From assembly GCA_964570285.1 (NCBI GenBank), contig CAZMXP010000019.1, positions 12,404 through 76,403 on the forward strand: DNA of 64,000 nucleotides. The letters run 5' to 3'. Below, piece after piece: positions 16,485 to 25,086 of this stretch. Both the position numbers and the translations under genes were made by a program. The DNA is from CAZMXP01 sp964570285. Its GTDB lineage: Bacteria; Planctomycetota; PLA2. Below the pieces are notes generated by a model that ran no database searches, was not told where the DNA came from, and saw nothing but the letters and a program-made list of their open reading frames with translations. The number at the start of each line of letters is the position of its first letter. The stretch's first letter is position 1.

Positions 16485-18051
16485 GGTTCCTCCTCGTGAG
16501 GACGGCGACGCTCTTGACGACGTCGCCCTCCTCGATCGAATCGACGACCTCCTGCCCCTCGAGCACGCGCCCGAAGACGACCACCTTCTCCGCGTCGCGC
16601 AGCAGCGGCGCGACGGTGATCATGAACTGGCTGCCGTGGAAGGCGTTCCCCTCGACCGGCACCGTCGCGAGCGTGCCGCGGAGGAGCGCGCGCTTCCGCG
16701 TGTCGGGCTTGAGGCGCCACTCGGGCCCGTCGAGGATGACGTTGGACCCCGCCCGCGTGCGCGGGTCGCCGGTCCGCGCCATCAGCCCGCCGAGCACCTC
16801 GTTGAAGGCGAGGCCGTCGTAGTAGCGGTGGCGCAGCAGCAGGTCCATGAAGTTCGTCACCGCGGAGGGCGCGTCGTCCTCGAAGAGCTCGCAGGTGATG
16901 TCGCCCTTCGACGTGGAGATCCGCACCGTCGGGTTGCGCGCCTCCTTCGCGGCGTCCTCCGCGCGCGCCTCCTCCTCCTGCGCGGCCGCGCGGCGCCCGT
17001 TGAGCGCGGTGCGCACCGTCTCGGCGTGGCCGCGCGCGCGGGGGTTCGCGGCGCAGACGTCGAGCGCCTTCTGCCACTGCTCGGTGTCGATGTAGTGCTC
17101 CTCGAGCAGGTTCACGAAGGGGTCGAGCGAGCGCAGCGACGGGGGCACGGCGTCGAGGATCGCCTTGGCCTCCGCGAAGAGGTTCGCCTCGTGCAGCAGC
17201 CGCGCGAGGAAGTAGCTCCAGCAGGGGAGCGTCGGGTTTCGGTCGCGCGCCGCGGCGATCTCGGCGCGCAGCGCGTGGATCTTGACGAGGGAGCGCGGGC
17301 GCACGGCGTTCGCGATCACGAGGCGCTCGACCGGCTCGCGCAGCGAGATCCGGTCGTGCTCGAGGTAGAGCGCCCAGAGCAGGTCGCCGTCGTCGAACTC
17401 GCGCGACTGCTCCGGCGTCGCGGGGGGCCAGGTCTCCGCGGCCCCCCACGCGTCGTCGGAGACGAGGCGCGCGTAGCTCGCGGGGTCGAGCATCGTCCCC
17501 GCGTTGTCGGGGAGCAGCAGCATCGACTCCTCCGCCTCGGTCGGCATGCCCACGGAGAAGAGGCCCATGAACACGCGGCGGTCCCCGCGGCCGATGCCGA
17601 GCGCGGTGAGCCGCACGAGGTACTCCGCCCGCCATCCGGCGGCGCCGGCGACATCCACGCGCGCGAGGCAGGCGCGCGGCGACTCGGGCACGAGGCCCTG
17701 CTTCGCGATCACGTCCGGGGGCGCACGCCGGTGGAGCAGCGGCGGGAGCGACGGCTGGCCGATGCCGAACGTCAGCGCGGAGCACCACGAGGCGTAGGCG
17801 TCCGTCACGTAGGCGCGCAGGATCTCGCCGCGGTAGGGGCGGTCGCAGTCGACCGCGATCGCGAGCCACGGGCCGGTGCGCATCAGCCTCAGGCGCACGG
17901 CGCCGCCGCCCGCGACGTCGCGGGTCACGGAAAAGGACTCCGCCCACTCCCTCGCGTCGATCCTGCCGTCGAGGACGATCGGGGGGCCCGGGGGGATGCG
18001 GATCTCGGGCGCGGCGAACAGGGGGAGCAGCAGCAGAAGGCTCGGCAGCAC
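16450..18051 (-). CDS. Secreted cyclophilin-type isomerase, paralogue, first gene of the operon
   Basis: 533 residues from GTG at 18049-18051, chosen because GAGAGG lies just upstream and a signal peptide follows (PSLLLLLPLFAAPEI). It has the same plan as 14829-16484: a CBM9-like domain starting IVLDGRIDAREW, a helical middle, and a C-terminal cyclophilin domain (VRISTSKGDITCELFEDDAP, GSQFMITVAPLL, VVVFGRVLEGQEVVDSIEEG). The QFMIT motif is close to the classical QFFIT, so this copy is the better candidate for real isomerase activity. It is divergent from mazG with 37 bases between start codons. Confidence 0.85.
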   Translation of the reverse strand: MLPSLLLLLPLFAAPEIRIPPGPPIVLDGRIDAREWAESFSVTRDVAGGGAVRLRLMRTGPWLAIAVDCDRPYRGEILRAYVTDAYASWCSALTFGIGQPSLPPLLHRRAPPDVIAKQGLVPESPRACLARVDVAGAAGWRAEYLVRLTALGIGRGDRRVFMGLFSVGMPTEAEESMLLLPDNAGTMLDPASYARLVSDDAWGAAETWPPATPEQSREFDDGDLLWALYLEHDRISLREPVERLVIANAVRPRSLVKIHALRAEIAAARDRNPTLPCWSYFLARLLHEANLFAEAKAILDAVPPSLRSLDPFVNLLEEHYIDTEQWQKALDVCAANPRARGHAETVRTALNGRRAAAQEEEARAEDAAKEARNPTVRISTSKGDITCELFEDDAPSAVTNFMDLLLRHRYYDGLAFNEVLGGLMARTGDPRTRAGSNVILDGPEWRLKPDTRKRALLRGTLATVPVEGNAFHGSQFMITVAPLLRDAEKVVVFGRVLEGQEVVDSIEEGDVVKSVAVLTRRNHAYDALMHRLR

Positions 18052-18088
18052 GGGTGGACCTCTCTCGGAGGCATTAAGATACCCGCCG

Positions 18089-18490
18089 ATGCCGGATCTG
18101 CCGTTTGGCGAACTCGTGGCGATCATGGCCAGGCTGCGCGCCCCCGACGGCTGTCCGTGGGACCGGGAGCAGAAGGCGGAGGACCTCGCGCGCTACCTGC
18201 GCGAGGAGGCGGAGGAGGTGGCGGAGGCGGTCGCCTCGGGCAATCCGCGGGCGGTCTGCGAGGAGCTCGGGGACCTGCTGTTCAATCTCGTGCATCTCGC
18301 GCGCATTGCCGAGGAGCGCGGCGAGTTCGCGATCGGCGACGTGATCGAGGGCGCCCGGGAGAAGCTCGTCCGCCGCCATCCGCACGTCTTCGGCGGCGGG
18401 AAGGCGGCGACGACCGAGGAGGTGCTCGCCCACTGGAATCGCGTGAAGGCCGAGGAGAAAGAGGCGCGGAAGGGCCGCGCCGTCGAGTAG
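18089..18490 (+). CDS. mazG: MazG-type nucleoside triphosphate pyrophosphohydrolase (short form)
   Basis: 133 residues from ATG at 18089. Single MazG domain: LRAPDGCPWDREQ, LARYLREEAEEVAEAV (the EExxE metal-binding motif) and CEELGDLLFNLVHLARIAEE. RRHPHVFG near the end is typical of the family. It hydrolyses NTPs to NMP plus PPi, cleaning nucleotide pools or lowering ppGpp. The E. coli enzyme has two such domains; this is a one-domain form. A TAAGAT box lies just upstream. The oxidoreductase gene begins 12 bases after its stop. Confidence 0.92.
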   Translation: MPDLPFGELVAIMARLRAPDGCPWDREQKAEDLARYLREEAEEVAEAVASGNPRAVCEELGDLLFNLVHLARIAEERGEFAIGDVIEGAREKLVRRHPHVFGGGKAATTEEVLAHWNRVKAEEKEARKGRAVE

Positions 18491-18502
18491 CCTTCCCCGC
18501 AC

Positions 18503-20539
18503 GTGCCCAAGCCGCCGCCCCTCCCGCGCACCGTCTCGCCGCGCTCCGGCTACGGCGGGGAGGCGATGATCGCCCGCGTGGCCGGCGGCAAGGTCGTCTC
18601 CGTCGAGGGCGATCCGAGGGACCGCCACACGCGGGGCCGGCTCTCCCCGACCACGGCCCGCGCCGCCGAACGCGCGTCGTCGAAGGAGCGCCTGCTCAGG
18701 CCCCTCGCGCGCAAGGGCGACCGCGGCTCGGGGCAGTTCGAGGAGATCGCCTGGGAGGACGCGATCGACCGGATCGCCGCCGCGCTGTCGCGGGTGGCCC
18801 GGGAGCACGACCCGCGCGCGCTGCTCTACCTGACCGGCAACGGCCACGACGGCGCGATGGCGCAGTTCGGCAACCTCTTCCTCTCCTACTACGGCGGCTA
18901 CTCGAGCGTCTACGGCGACCTCTGCAACAGCGCCGGCATGGAGGCGGTGCGGCTCACCTTCGGCAGCCTGCTGCACCACCCGCCGGAAGACTATGCGCAC
19001 AGCCGCCTCGTCGTCCTCTGGGGCCGCAACCCGGCGGTGACCAACCCGGCGCAGATGGCCTTCCTCGAGGAGGCGCGCGCCTCGGGCACGCGCCTCTGCG
19101 CGATCGATCCGGTGCGCACGAAGTCCGCGCGCCTCTGCGACGAGCACCTCGCGCTGCGGCCCGGCACGGACGGCTTCTTCGCGAACTCGGTCGCCCATGT
19201 GCTCGTCGAGGAGGAGCTCTACGACAAGGCGTTCGTCGCGCGGGCGGTGCACGGCTTCGAGGACTACCGCTGGATGGTGCGCAACTACGAGCCGAAGAAG
19301 GCGGAGCCGATCTGCGGGGTCCCCGCCGCGCGCGTCGTCGCCTTCGCCCGCGAGCTCGCGCAGGCGCGGCCCGCGAACATCTCGGCGGGCTTCGGCCTCC
19401 AGCGCTACCGCAACGGCGGCCAGACCGTGCGCGCGGTCGCCGCGCTGCAGGCGCTGACGGGCAACATCGGCGTCCGGGGCGGCGGCTTCGACTACTTCAA
19501 CCAGTCCGCGTTCGTCACGCGGCCCTACCCCTTCCGCGTGCCCGCCCCGCCGCGCGTCCGCCAGATCGGCGCGACGAGCCGGCTCGGCCGCGCGATCCTC
19601 AACGCCGCCGACCCGCCCGTGCAGGCGGCCATCGTCGAGCGCGCGAACCCGATCGCGCAGACGCCTTTCACGTCGGCGACGCACTACGCGCTGGCGCGCC
19701 TCGACTTCCTCTGCGTCATCGACATGTTCCTCACCGACACCGCGCTGCGGGCCGACGTCGTGCTGCCCGCGAAGTCGATGTTCGAGGAGATGGACGTCGT
19801 CTCCGGCCCGTGGAGCGGCGTGCTCTCGCTGAAGCCGAAGCTCGTGGATCCGCCGGGCGAGGTGAGGACGGAGCGGGCGATCTACCGCGCGCTGGCGGAG
19901 AGGCTCGGCTACCCGACCGAGCAGTTCGACGTCGACGGCGAGGAGCTGCTCAACCGCGTGCTGCCGCCGGGCCTCTCGGTGAACCGCCTGCGCAAGCAGG
20001 CCTTCGACCGCCGCGGCGCCTCCTTCACCCCCTTCGCCGACGGCCGCTTCGGCACGCCCTCGGGCAGGATCGAGATCCGCTGCGAGGCGGCCGAGGTGAG
20101 CTGGCAGGTCGATCCGCTCCCCTTCTACGCGCCGCCGCGGGAATCGGAGCAGAGCGACCCCGAGCGCTTCAAGAAGTACCCGTTGACGCTCCTGACGCCC
20201 AAGAGCGAGCACCGCTTCTGCTCCCAGGGGGCGCTCGACCCCGTGCTCGGCCGGGAGGAGGGGCCCGCCACGGTGACGCTCCATCCCGACGACGCGAAGG
20301 GGAGGGGCATCGGGGAGGGGAAGCGCGTCCGGGTCTTCAACGACCGGGGCGAGATCAAGCTGCCCGCGAGGCTCGACGATGCGGTCCGTCCCGGGGTGGC
20401 CCTGGTCCCGCAGGGGCGCTGGATCTCCAAGGACGGCTTCTCCGTGAACGTGCTGACCCACGACGACATCTCGGACATGGGCTACGGGGCGATCTTCTTC
20501 GACTGCCTCGTCGAGGTGGAAGCCCTCGCGGAAAAATGA
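18503..20539 (+). CDS. Molybdopterin-dependent oxidoreductase lacking the N-terminal Fe-S cysteines
   Basis: 678 residues from GTG at 18503. The sequence follows the DMSO-reductase family throughout: GKVVSVEGDP, LLRPLARKG, WEDAIDRIAAAL, LYLTGNGHDG, GDLCNSAGMEA, the pterin-binding stretches VLWGRNPAVTNP and QALTGNIGVRGGG, and a C-terminal domain (about 560-675). In relatives the first 50 residues bind a 4Fe-4S cluster with four Cys. The four aligned positions here are Ser12, Gly16, Glu20 and Ser48, so no cluster can form in this way. Substrate is unknown. No electron-transfer subunit lies next to it. No twin-arginine signal is visible, so it is probably cytoplasmic. Confidence 0.88.
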   Translation: MPKPPPLPRTVSPRSGYGGEAMIARVAGGKVVSVEGDPRDRHTRGRLSPTTARAAERASSKERLLRPLARKGDRGSGQFEEIAWEDAIDRIAAALSRVAREHDPRALLYLTGNGHDGAMAQFGNLFLSYYGGYSSVYGDLCNSAGMEAVRLTFGSLLHHPPEDYAHSRLVVLWGRNPAVTNPAQMAFLEEARASGTRLCAIDPVRTKSARLCDEHLALRPGTDGFFANSVAHVLVEEELYDKAFVARAVHGFEDYRWMVRNYEPKKAEPICGVPAARVVAFARELAQARPANISAGFGLQRYRNGGQTVRAVAALQALTGNIGVRGGGFDYFNQSAFVTRPYPFRVPAPPRVRQIGATSRLGRAILNAADPPVQAAIVERANPIAQTPFTSATHYALARLDFLCVIDMFLTDTALRADVVLPAKSMFEEMDVVSGPWSGVLSLKPKLVDPPGEVRTERAIYRALAERLGYPTEQFDVDGEELLNRVLPPGLSVNRLRKQAFDRRGASFTPFADGRFGTPSGRIEIRCEAAEVSWQVDPLPFYAPPRESEQSDPERFKKYPLTLLTPKSEHRFCSQGALDPVLGREEGPATVTLHPDDAKGRGIGEGKRVRVFNDRGEIKLPARLDDAVRPGVALVPQGRWISKDGFSVNVLTHDDISDMGYGAIFFDCLVEVEALAEK

Positions 20540-20571
20540 CCCCGATGTCCGACCACCCCCCGGTTCCGTTC

Positions 20572-20577
20572 TAGAAT
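20572..20577 (+). promoter_or_regulatory. Candidate -10 box (TAGAAT) upstream of the HEAT-repeat gene
   Basis: TAGAAT lies 18 bases before the ATG at 20596, with a GGAGGG ribosome site between. The same hexamer at similar distance precedes 26618 and 58513. No convincing -35 box is visible. Confidence 0.35.
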
Positions 20578-20595
20578 CGTGGAGGGCCGGACCGC

Positions 20596-22551
20596 ATGAC
20601 GCCGATTCTGACGAGGGCCTCTTTCGCGCTGCTGCTGCTGCTCGCGCTCCCGGCGTCGCTCGCGCGGGGACACGGGGATGTCACCCCCCCTCCCCCCCCC
20701 GAGCCCCCCATGCCTCCCCATACGCAGCCGATCCCCTGGACGCCCCCCCCGCCCCCCCCGCCGCCGCCGAACGAGACCCCGCGGGAGCACAACCCGGACA
20801 CGCCGACGGACCCGACCCCGCCGCCCGACAGCGAGCGGCCGCCCACGGGGGGGCCGGAGACGCCGAAGGAGCTGCCCGACTTCCGCGAGAAGCTGCGGCC
20901 GAAGGTGCCGGGTTCGCCGGAGCGGCGCGCGAGGCGCGGCGCCGGCGACACCTCGTGGCGCCAGTGGTGGGGCTACAACCGGAGCGACCTCGTGGGTTTG
21001 CGCCGCGCGCTGCGCGAGTCGGGCACGGTGACGGGGCGCCACGACGGGGAGCTCGTGGACCCCCTCGGGCCGCACCGGGCCGAGGTGGAGGCCGCGCTGA
21101 GGGAGATCGTGCTCGGCAGCGGCGAGCGCAAGGTGCGCGCGTCGGCGCTCGTCGCGCTCGGGCGCATGGGCGGAGGCGATGACGCGCTCGCCATGGTGGG
21201 GATCCTGCGCGACGGGCGCGAGAGCGCCGAGGTCCACGAGGCCGCCGCCGTGGGGCTGATGCTGCTGCCGGAGATCACGATCAGGGACACGCGCGAGGCG
21301 ACGCGCATCTGGCTGGAGCGCGTGATCCAGAGGCCCGACCAGCTCGACGGGCGCGCGCGCGGGCTCGCGCTGGTCGCCGCGGGCGTGCGCGCCCGCGAGG
21401 AGCCGACGCTCGCGATGCATCTCCTCGGCCGTTCGAACGCGCAGGGCGTCGACAGCGAGGAGGCGGCGAACCTGCTCTGGGCGCTCGGCCTCTCGCGCGA
21501 TCCGGTGGCGGCCCCCGAGCTCCGGGTCGCGGCGCTCCAGGGCAAGCTCGGCGCGGAGAGGCTGACGGACACCGGCCGCTCGCACGCGGCGAGCGCGCTC
21601 GGCCGCTGCGGGGACCCCTCCGCGCTGGCGGCGCTCGGCGACGTGCTCGCGTCGCGCAGCGCGGGAGTCGACACCAAGCGCGCCACGGCGCTCGCGATGG
21701 CGCGGCTGCTGCGCGAGAGGCCGACGGGCACCCCTCCCGACGCGGAGGCGAGGGTGCGCGCGGGCCGCATCCTGCTGCGCGCGTTCGAGAAGGAGAGCGA
21801 GCCCCTGCTGCGCGCCTTCTGTGCCATCGCGATGGGAGGGGCGAGCCCGCCGCTCGGCAGCGCCGAGCTGATGCAGGCGATCGACCACGGCGGCAACGCC
21901 GTCCTCAAGCCCTACTGCGCGCTCGCGCTCGGGATCGGCGCGCGCGGACTCGACGCCGACGCGGGAGACAGGATCCGGAGCTTCCTCGCCGGGGAGCTGA
22001 AGAAGAGCAACGATCCCGACCTCGGCGCCGCGCTGTCGATCGCCTGCGGCCTCGCCCGCGCGGCCGACGCCGAGCCCGAGCTTCTCGACCGGCTCCGCCA
22101 CACCTCGCTGCCCGCGGCGACGAGGGGGGCGGCCGCCGAGGGTCTCGGCCTGCTGCGGAGCCGCTCGCCGGAGGCGGGCAAGACCCTCGAATCGATGCTC
22201 GACTCGGAGAAGTCGCCCGAACTGCTCGAGCACGTCGTCGTGGCGCTCGGCCTGATGGGTCGCCGGGGCGCGGCGAGGAGGCTCGCCACGATGGTGGGCG
22301 AAACCGACTCGGCGCTCGTGCAAGGGCGGCTCATCCTCGCGCTCGGCCACATCGGCCACGTCGAGGCGGTCGCGCCGCTGCTCGAGACGCTGCGCGACAA
22401 GTCCGCGCGCACCCTCGTGCGGGAGTTCGCCGCCGCCGCGCTCGGCCTGATGGGGGACCGGCGGCCCGACGACCTCCTCTTCTCGCTCGAGGCGGACTTC
22501 AACTACCTCGCCACGTCGGCGACCACGAACGAACTGATCCGTCTCTATTGA
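20596..22551 (+). CDS. Secreted HEAT-repeat protein with proline-rich N-terminus
   Basis: 651 residues. Signal peptide at residues 1-24 (FALLLLLALPASLARG), then a very Pro-rich, probably disordered region (about 28-95) encoded by C-runs. From about residue 150 to the end the protein is helical repeats of HEAT/PBS-lyase type: RASALVALGRMGGGDDALA, AASALGRCGDPSALAALGD, VVALGLMGRRGAARRLA, LALGHIGHVEAVAPLLETL, AAALGLMGDRR. Such solenoids bind proteins; no catalytic motif is present. It sits alone with its own probable promoter. Confidence 0.85.
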   Translation: MTPILTRASFALLLLLALPASLARGHGDVTPPPPPEPPMPPHTQPIPWTPPPPPPPPPNETPREHNPDTPTDPTPPPDSERPPTGGPETPKELPDFREKLRPKVPGSPERRARRGAGDTSWRQWWGYNRSDLVGLRRALRESGTVTGRHDGELVDPLGPHRAEVEAALREIVLGSGERKVRASALVALGRMGGGDDALAMVGILRDGRESAEVHEAAAVGLMLLPEITIRDTREATRIWLERVIQRPDQLDGRARGLALVAAGVRAREEPTLAMHLLGRSNAQGVDSEEAANLLWALGLSRDPVAAPELRVAALQGKLGAERLTDTGRSHAASALGRCGDPSALAALGDVLASRSAGVDTKRATALAMARLLRERPTGTPPDAEARVRAGRILLRAFEKESEPLLRAFCAIAMGGASPPLGSAELMQAIDHGGNAVLKPYCALALGIGARGLDADAGDRIRSFLAGELKKSNDPDLGAALSIACGLARAADAEPELLDRLRHTSLPAATRGAAAEGLGLLRSRSPEAGKTLESMLDSEKSPELLEHVVVALGLMGRRGAARRLATMVGETDSALVQGRLILALGHIGHVEAVAPLLETLRDKSARTLVREFAAAALGLMGDRRPDDLLFSLEADFNYLATSATTNELIRLY

Positions 22552-22608
22552 CGCGGGGGGGGGCCGGGGGCCGCGGGGGCCGCGCGTGACGGGTCGGGGG
22601 GACCAGGA

Positions 22609-22980
22609 TCAGCGGGCGCGGAGGGGCTGTTCGAGGGCGGGGGGCAGGTGGCCCCGCACGCGGAAGAGGTCGCCGGGGACGTACTTCATCTCCACGAAGT
22701 TCCACGGCCCCTTCATGCTCTCCGCGTGGAACCACTCCCCGTCGAAGTAGCAGTAGAAGCGCTCGCCGCAGAAGTAGACGTCGCCGTCGCCGTTCTCGAC
22801 ATAGGAGACCGCAAGCCCGGGGTAGGGGACGAGCCTGGGCTCGACCGCGCTCGTCCGGGGGGGCGTCGCCCGACCCTCCTCGACGATGGCCAGTTCCGGC
22901 ATCGTCAGGCGCTGCGAGGTGCTCGCGCACCCCGCGAAGGGGGCGACGGCGAGCAGCAGGAGCGCGAGGGAGTGTCTCAT
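22609..22980 (-). CDS. Small lipoprotein of unknown function
   Basis: 123 residues from ATG at 22980, chosen because it opens a signal sequence with lipobox (LAVAPFAGC). The mature part is aromatic-rich and contains YFCGERFYCYFDGEWFHAE followed by SMKGPWNFVEMKYVP. This W-x-G/GPW pattern is seen in small envelope proteins with YXXGXWY-type repeats. No enzymatic motif. A longer start at 23082 would put 34 unlikely residues before the signal and is rejected. Confidence 0.7.
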   Translation of the reverse strand: MRHSLALLLLAVAPFAGCASTSQRLTMPELAIVEEGRATPPRTSAVEPRLVPYPGLAVSYVENGDGDVYFCGERFYCYFDGEWFHAESMKGPWNFVEMKYVPGDLFRVRGHLPPALEQPLRAR

Positions 22981-23176
22981 CGGGAGTCTCTTGGGCTTCC
23001 GGAAGGAGCCTACCCCGCACCCTTCGCCGGGCACGCCGGAATCCGCGCGAGTCCGGGAGATCGCGTCCAAGAGCATGGACATGGGCGCCGAAGGGCTTAT
23101 GCGCCAACGGCTTAGGAGGTCTCATGCGGGGAATCTGGTTCCCTGCCCGCCTGCCCGGCGAGTAGACTCGGGCGTC

Positions 23177-24430
23177 GTGGGCCGGGTGATACTGCGGCGA
23201 GGCCGCGCCAAACCCCTCTGGCGGGGCCACCCTTGGGTCTTCCTCGATTCGATCGACCGGATCGAGGGGGAGGTGGCCGCGGGCGACCTTGTCGACGTCG
23301 CGGACGAGACCGGTCGCGAGATCGGCAGCGGCTTCTTCAGCCCCCGCTCCCACATCGCCGTACGCATCCTCAGACGGCCCCCGCAAGGCGCGACGGGCCC
23401 GGGGGGGGACGCGGCGCAGCCTCCGCCCCCCCCCGACGCCGCGGCGGGCGCGGGAGCGGAAGTCGGCACGGACTTCTTCCGGGACCGCTTGGAGCAGGCG
23501 AGGCGGCTGCGGGAGGAGACCCTGCTGCTGCCGGTCGTCACCGACGGCTACCGCCTCGTCCACAGCGAGGGCGACTATCTGCCCGGCCTCGTCGTCGACC
23601 GGTACGCGCGCTGCCTCGCGGTGCAGTTCTCGACGATCGGGATGCACCGCCGCCGCGAGATGATCCTCGACGCGCTCGAGGAGCTGTTCTCCCCGGCGGC
23701 GATCTTCGAACTGCCCGACCGCCGCATCTGCGAGATCGAGGGGATCGAGACGGCCGGCGGACTCGTGCGCGGCAAGGACCCGGGCGAGCCGCCCTCCATC
23801 ATCGAGAACGGCGTGACCTTCCGCATCGGCCTCGGGGGCGGCCAGAAGACCGGCTTCTACACCGACCAGCGCGACAACCGCCACCTCGTCGGGCGGCTCG
23901 TCCGCGACCGGAGCGTGCTCGACCTCTACACCTACACGGGGGGGTTCGGCCTCTACGCGGCGGTCAACGGCGCGAGCGACGTGATGGCCATCGATTCGAG
24001 CGGCCCGGCGCTCGCGTTCGCGGTCGAGAACGGCATGCTGAACCACGGGCGCCAGGTGCGCTTCCAGCGGGCGGACGCGCGCGACGCGCTCAACGAGTTC
24101 CACCGGCAGGGGCGGAAGTTCGACGTCGTCATCTGCGACCCGCCGCGCTTCGCGCGCGACAAGGGCTCGGTGAAGAAGGCGTTGACCGCCTACCGCGACC
24201 TCCACCTGCGCGCGCTCCGGGTCATCGAGCGCGGCGGCGTGCTCGCGGCGTCCTCCTGTTCGGGGGCGGTGGACGAGGCGCTCTTCGAGGAGACGCTCCG
24301 CGACGCCGCCTACGACGTGGGGCGATCCCTCCAGGTGCTCCACCGGGGCGGCCAGGCGCCGGACCATCCCGTGCTGACCACCTGCCCCGAGGGGCGCTAT
24401 CTCAAGTTCGTGCTCGCATGCGTGACGTAG
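23177..24430 (+). CDS. rlmI: Class I SAM-dependent rRNA methyltransferase, RlmI-like
   Basis: 417 residues from GTG at 23177. The N-terminal PUA-like domain opens ILRRGRAKPLWRGHPWVF. The middle contains the linker domain (LPGLVVDRYARCLAVQF). The C-terminal Rossmann domain has DLYTYTGGFGLYAA, MAIDSSGPAL and the catalytic DPPRFARDKG motif. RlmI-type enzymes make 5-methylcytosine in 23S rRNA, using cysteines late in the fold; SSCSGAV near the end fits. A low-complexity insert (about residues 74-95, Gly/Pro/Ala-rich) lies over a GC-run. It overlaps the next gene by 13 bases. The exact target base is not shown by the sequence. Confidence 0.88.
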   Translation: MGRVILRRGRAKPLWRGHPWVFLDSIDRIEGEVAAGDLVDVADETGREIGSGFFSPRSHIAVRILRRPPQGATGPGGDAAQPPPPPDAAAGAGAEVGTDFFRDRLEQARRLREETLLLPVVTDGYRLVHSEGDYLPGLVVDRYARCLAVQFSTIGMHRRREMILDALEELFSPAAIFELPDRRICEIEGIETAGGLVRGKDPGEPPSIIENGVTFRIGLGGGQKTGFYTDQRDNRHLVGRLVRDRSVLDLYTYTGGFGLYAAVNGASDVMAIDSSGPALAFAVENGMLNHGRQVRFQRADARDALNEFHRQGRKFDVVICDPPRFARDKGSVKKALTAYRDLHLRALRVIERGGVLAASSCSGAVDEALFEETLRDAAYDVGRSLQVLHRGGQAPDHPVLTTCPEGRYLKFVLACVT

Positions 24431-25086
24431 CGCGCGCTCACTGGCAGCAGCACGCGACCTACCGCGACGCCGACGCCCCCTCCGCCCGGGCGTTCGCCGA
24501 CCCGAAGGCGGCCCGCATCGCCGAAGTGCTCGGGCTCAGGGGGCACGAACCGATCCTCGACGTCGGCGCGGGCACGGGCCATCTCACCGAGGCGTTCCGC
24601 CGGCGCGGACATCCCGTGACCGCGCTCGACGCCTCCCCCGCGATGCTCTCCCGCAACCCCGAGCGCCGGCGCGTGCTCGGCGACGCGGCGCGCCTCCCGT
24701 TCGGCGCGCGCGCCTTCGCGGTGGCGGTCGAGTCGAACCTGCTCCACCATGTCGCGGACCCGGTGCTCGTGCTGCGCGAGATGTCGCGCGTCGCCGGCGG
24801 TGCCGTCGCGGCGATCGAGCCCAACCGGAACCATCCGCCGATGTTCCTCTTCTCGCTCCTGGTGCGGGCGGAGTGGCCCGCACTCCGCTTCACCGGGCGT
24901 CATCTCGCCGCACTCGCGGCGCGCGCGGGACTTGCGCCGCTGCTCGTCGAGACGGCCGGATGGGTCTACCAGAACAAGACCCCGTCGGCGATCGCGGGTC
25001 TCCTCGGCAAGTACAATCGGCCCAGCGCGATCGCCGCCTACGCAACCGGGGTCTTTCGGCGGGGCGCGACGGAGGTTTCGCGATGA
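24418..25086 (+). CDS. Class I SAM-dependent methyltransferase
   Basis: 222 residues from ATG at 24418, 13 bases inside the preceding methyltransferase gene. Methyltransferase motif I is ILDVGAGTGHLTEAF, motif II VTALDASPAML, and VLGDAARLPFGARAFAV with LLHHVADPVLVLREM matches UbiE/Methyltransf_11 enzymes. The C-terminal third (MFLFSLLVRAEWPAL) is hydrophobic. The substrate is unknown; a lipid or small molecule is likely for this family. The stop overlaps the next gene's ATG as ATGA. Confidence 0.88.
   Translation: MRDVARAHWQQHATYRDADAPSARAFADPKAARIAEVLGLRGHEPILDVGAGTGHLTEAFRRRGHPVTALDASPAMLSRNPERRRVLGDAARLPFGARAFAVAVESNLLHHVADPVLVLREMSRVAGGAVAAIEPNRNHPPMFLFSLLVRAEWPALRFTGRHLAALAARAGLAPLLVETAGWVYQNKTPSAIAGLLGKYNRPSAIAAYATGVFRRGATEVSR

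Noticed and set aside
16342..20574. Plus-strand frame over the cyclophilin genes and the oxidoreductase
   Set aside because: Runs through genes of both strands with low-complexity translation; no recognisable domain.
20688..20770. C-run in the HEAT-repeat gene as a frameshift hotspot or pseudogene signal
   Set aside because: The frame is open through it, and the signal peptide before and the HEAT repeats after are in the same frame, so it is a genuine Pro-rich linker.
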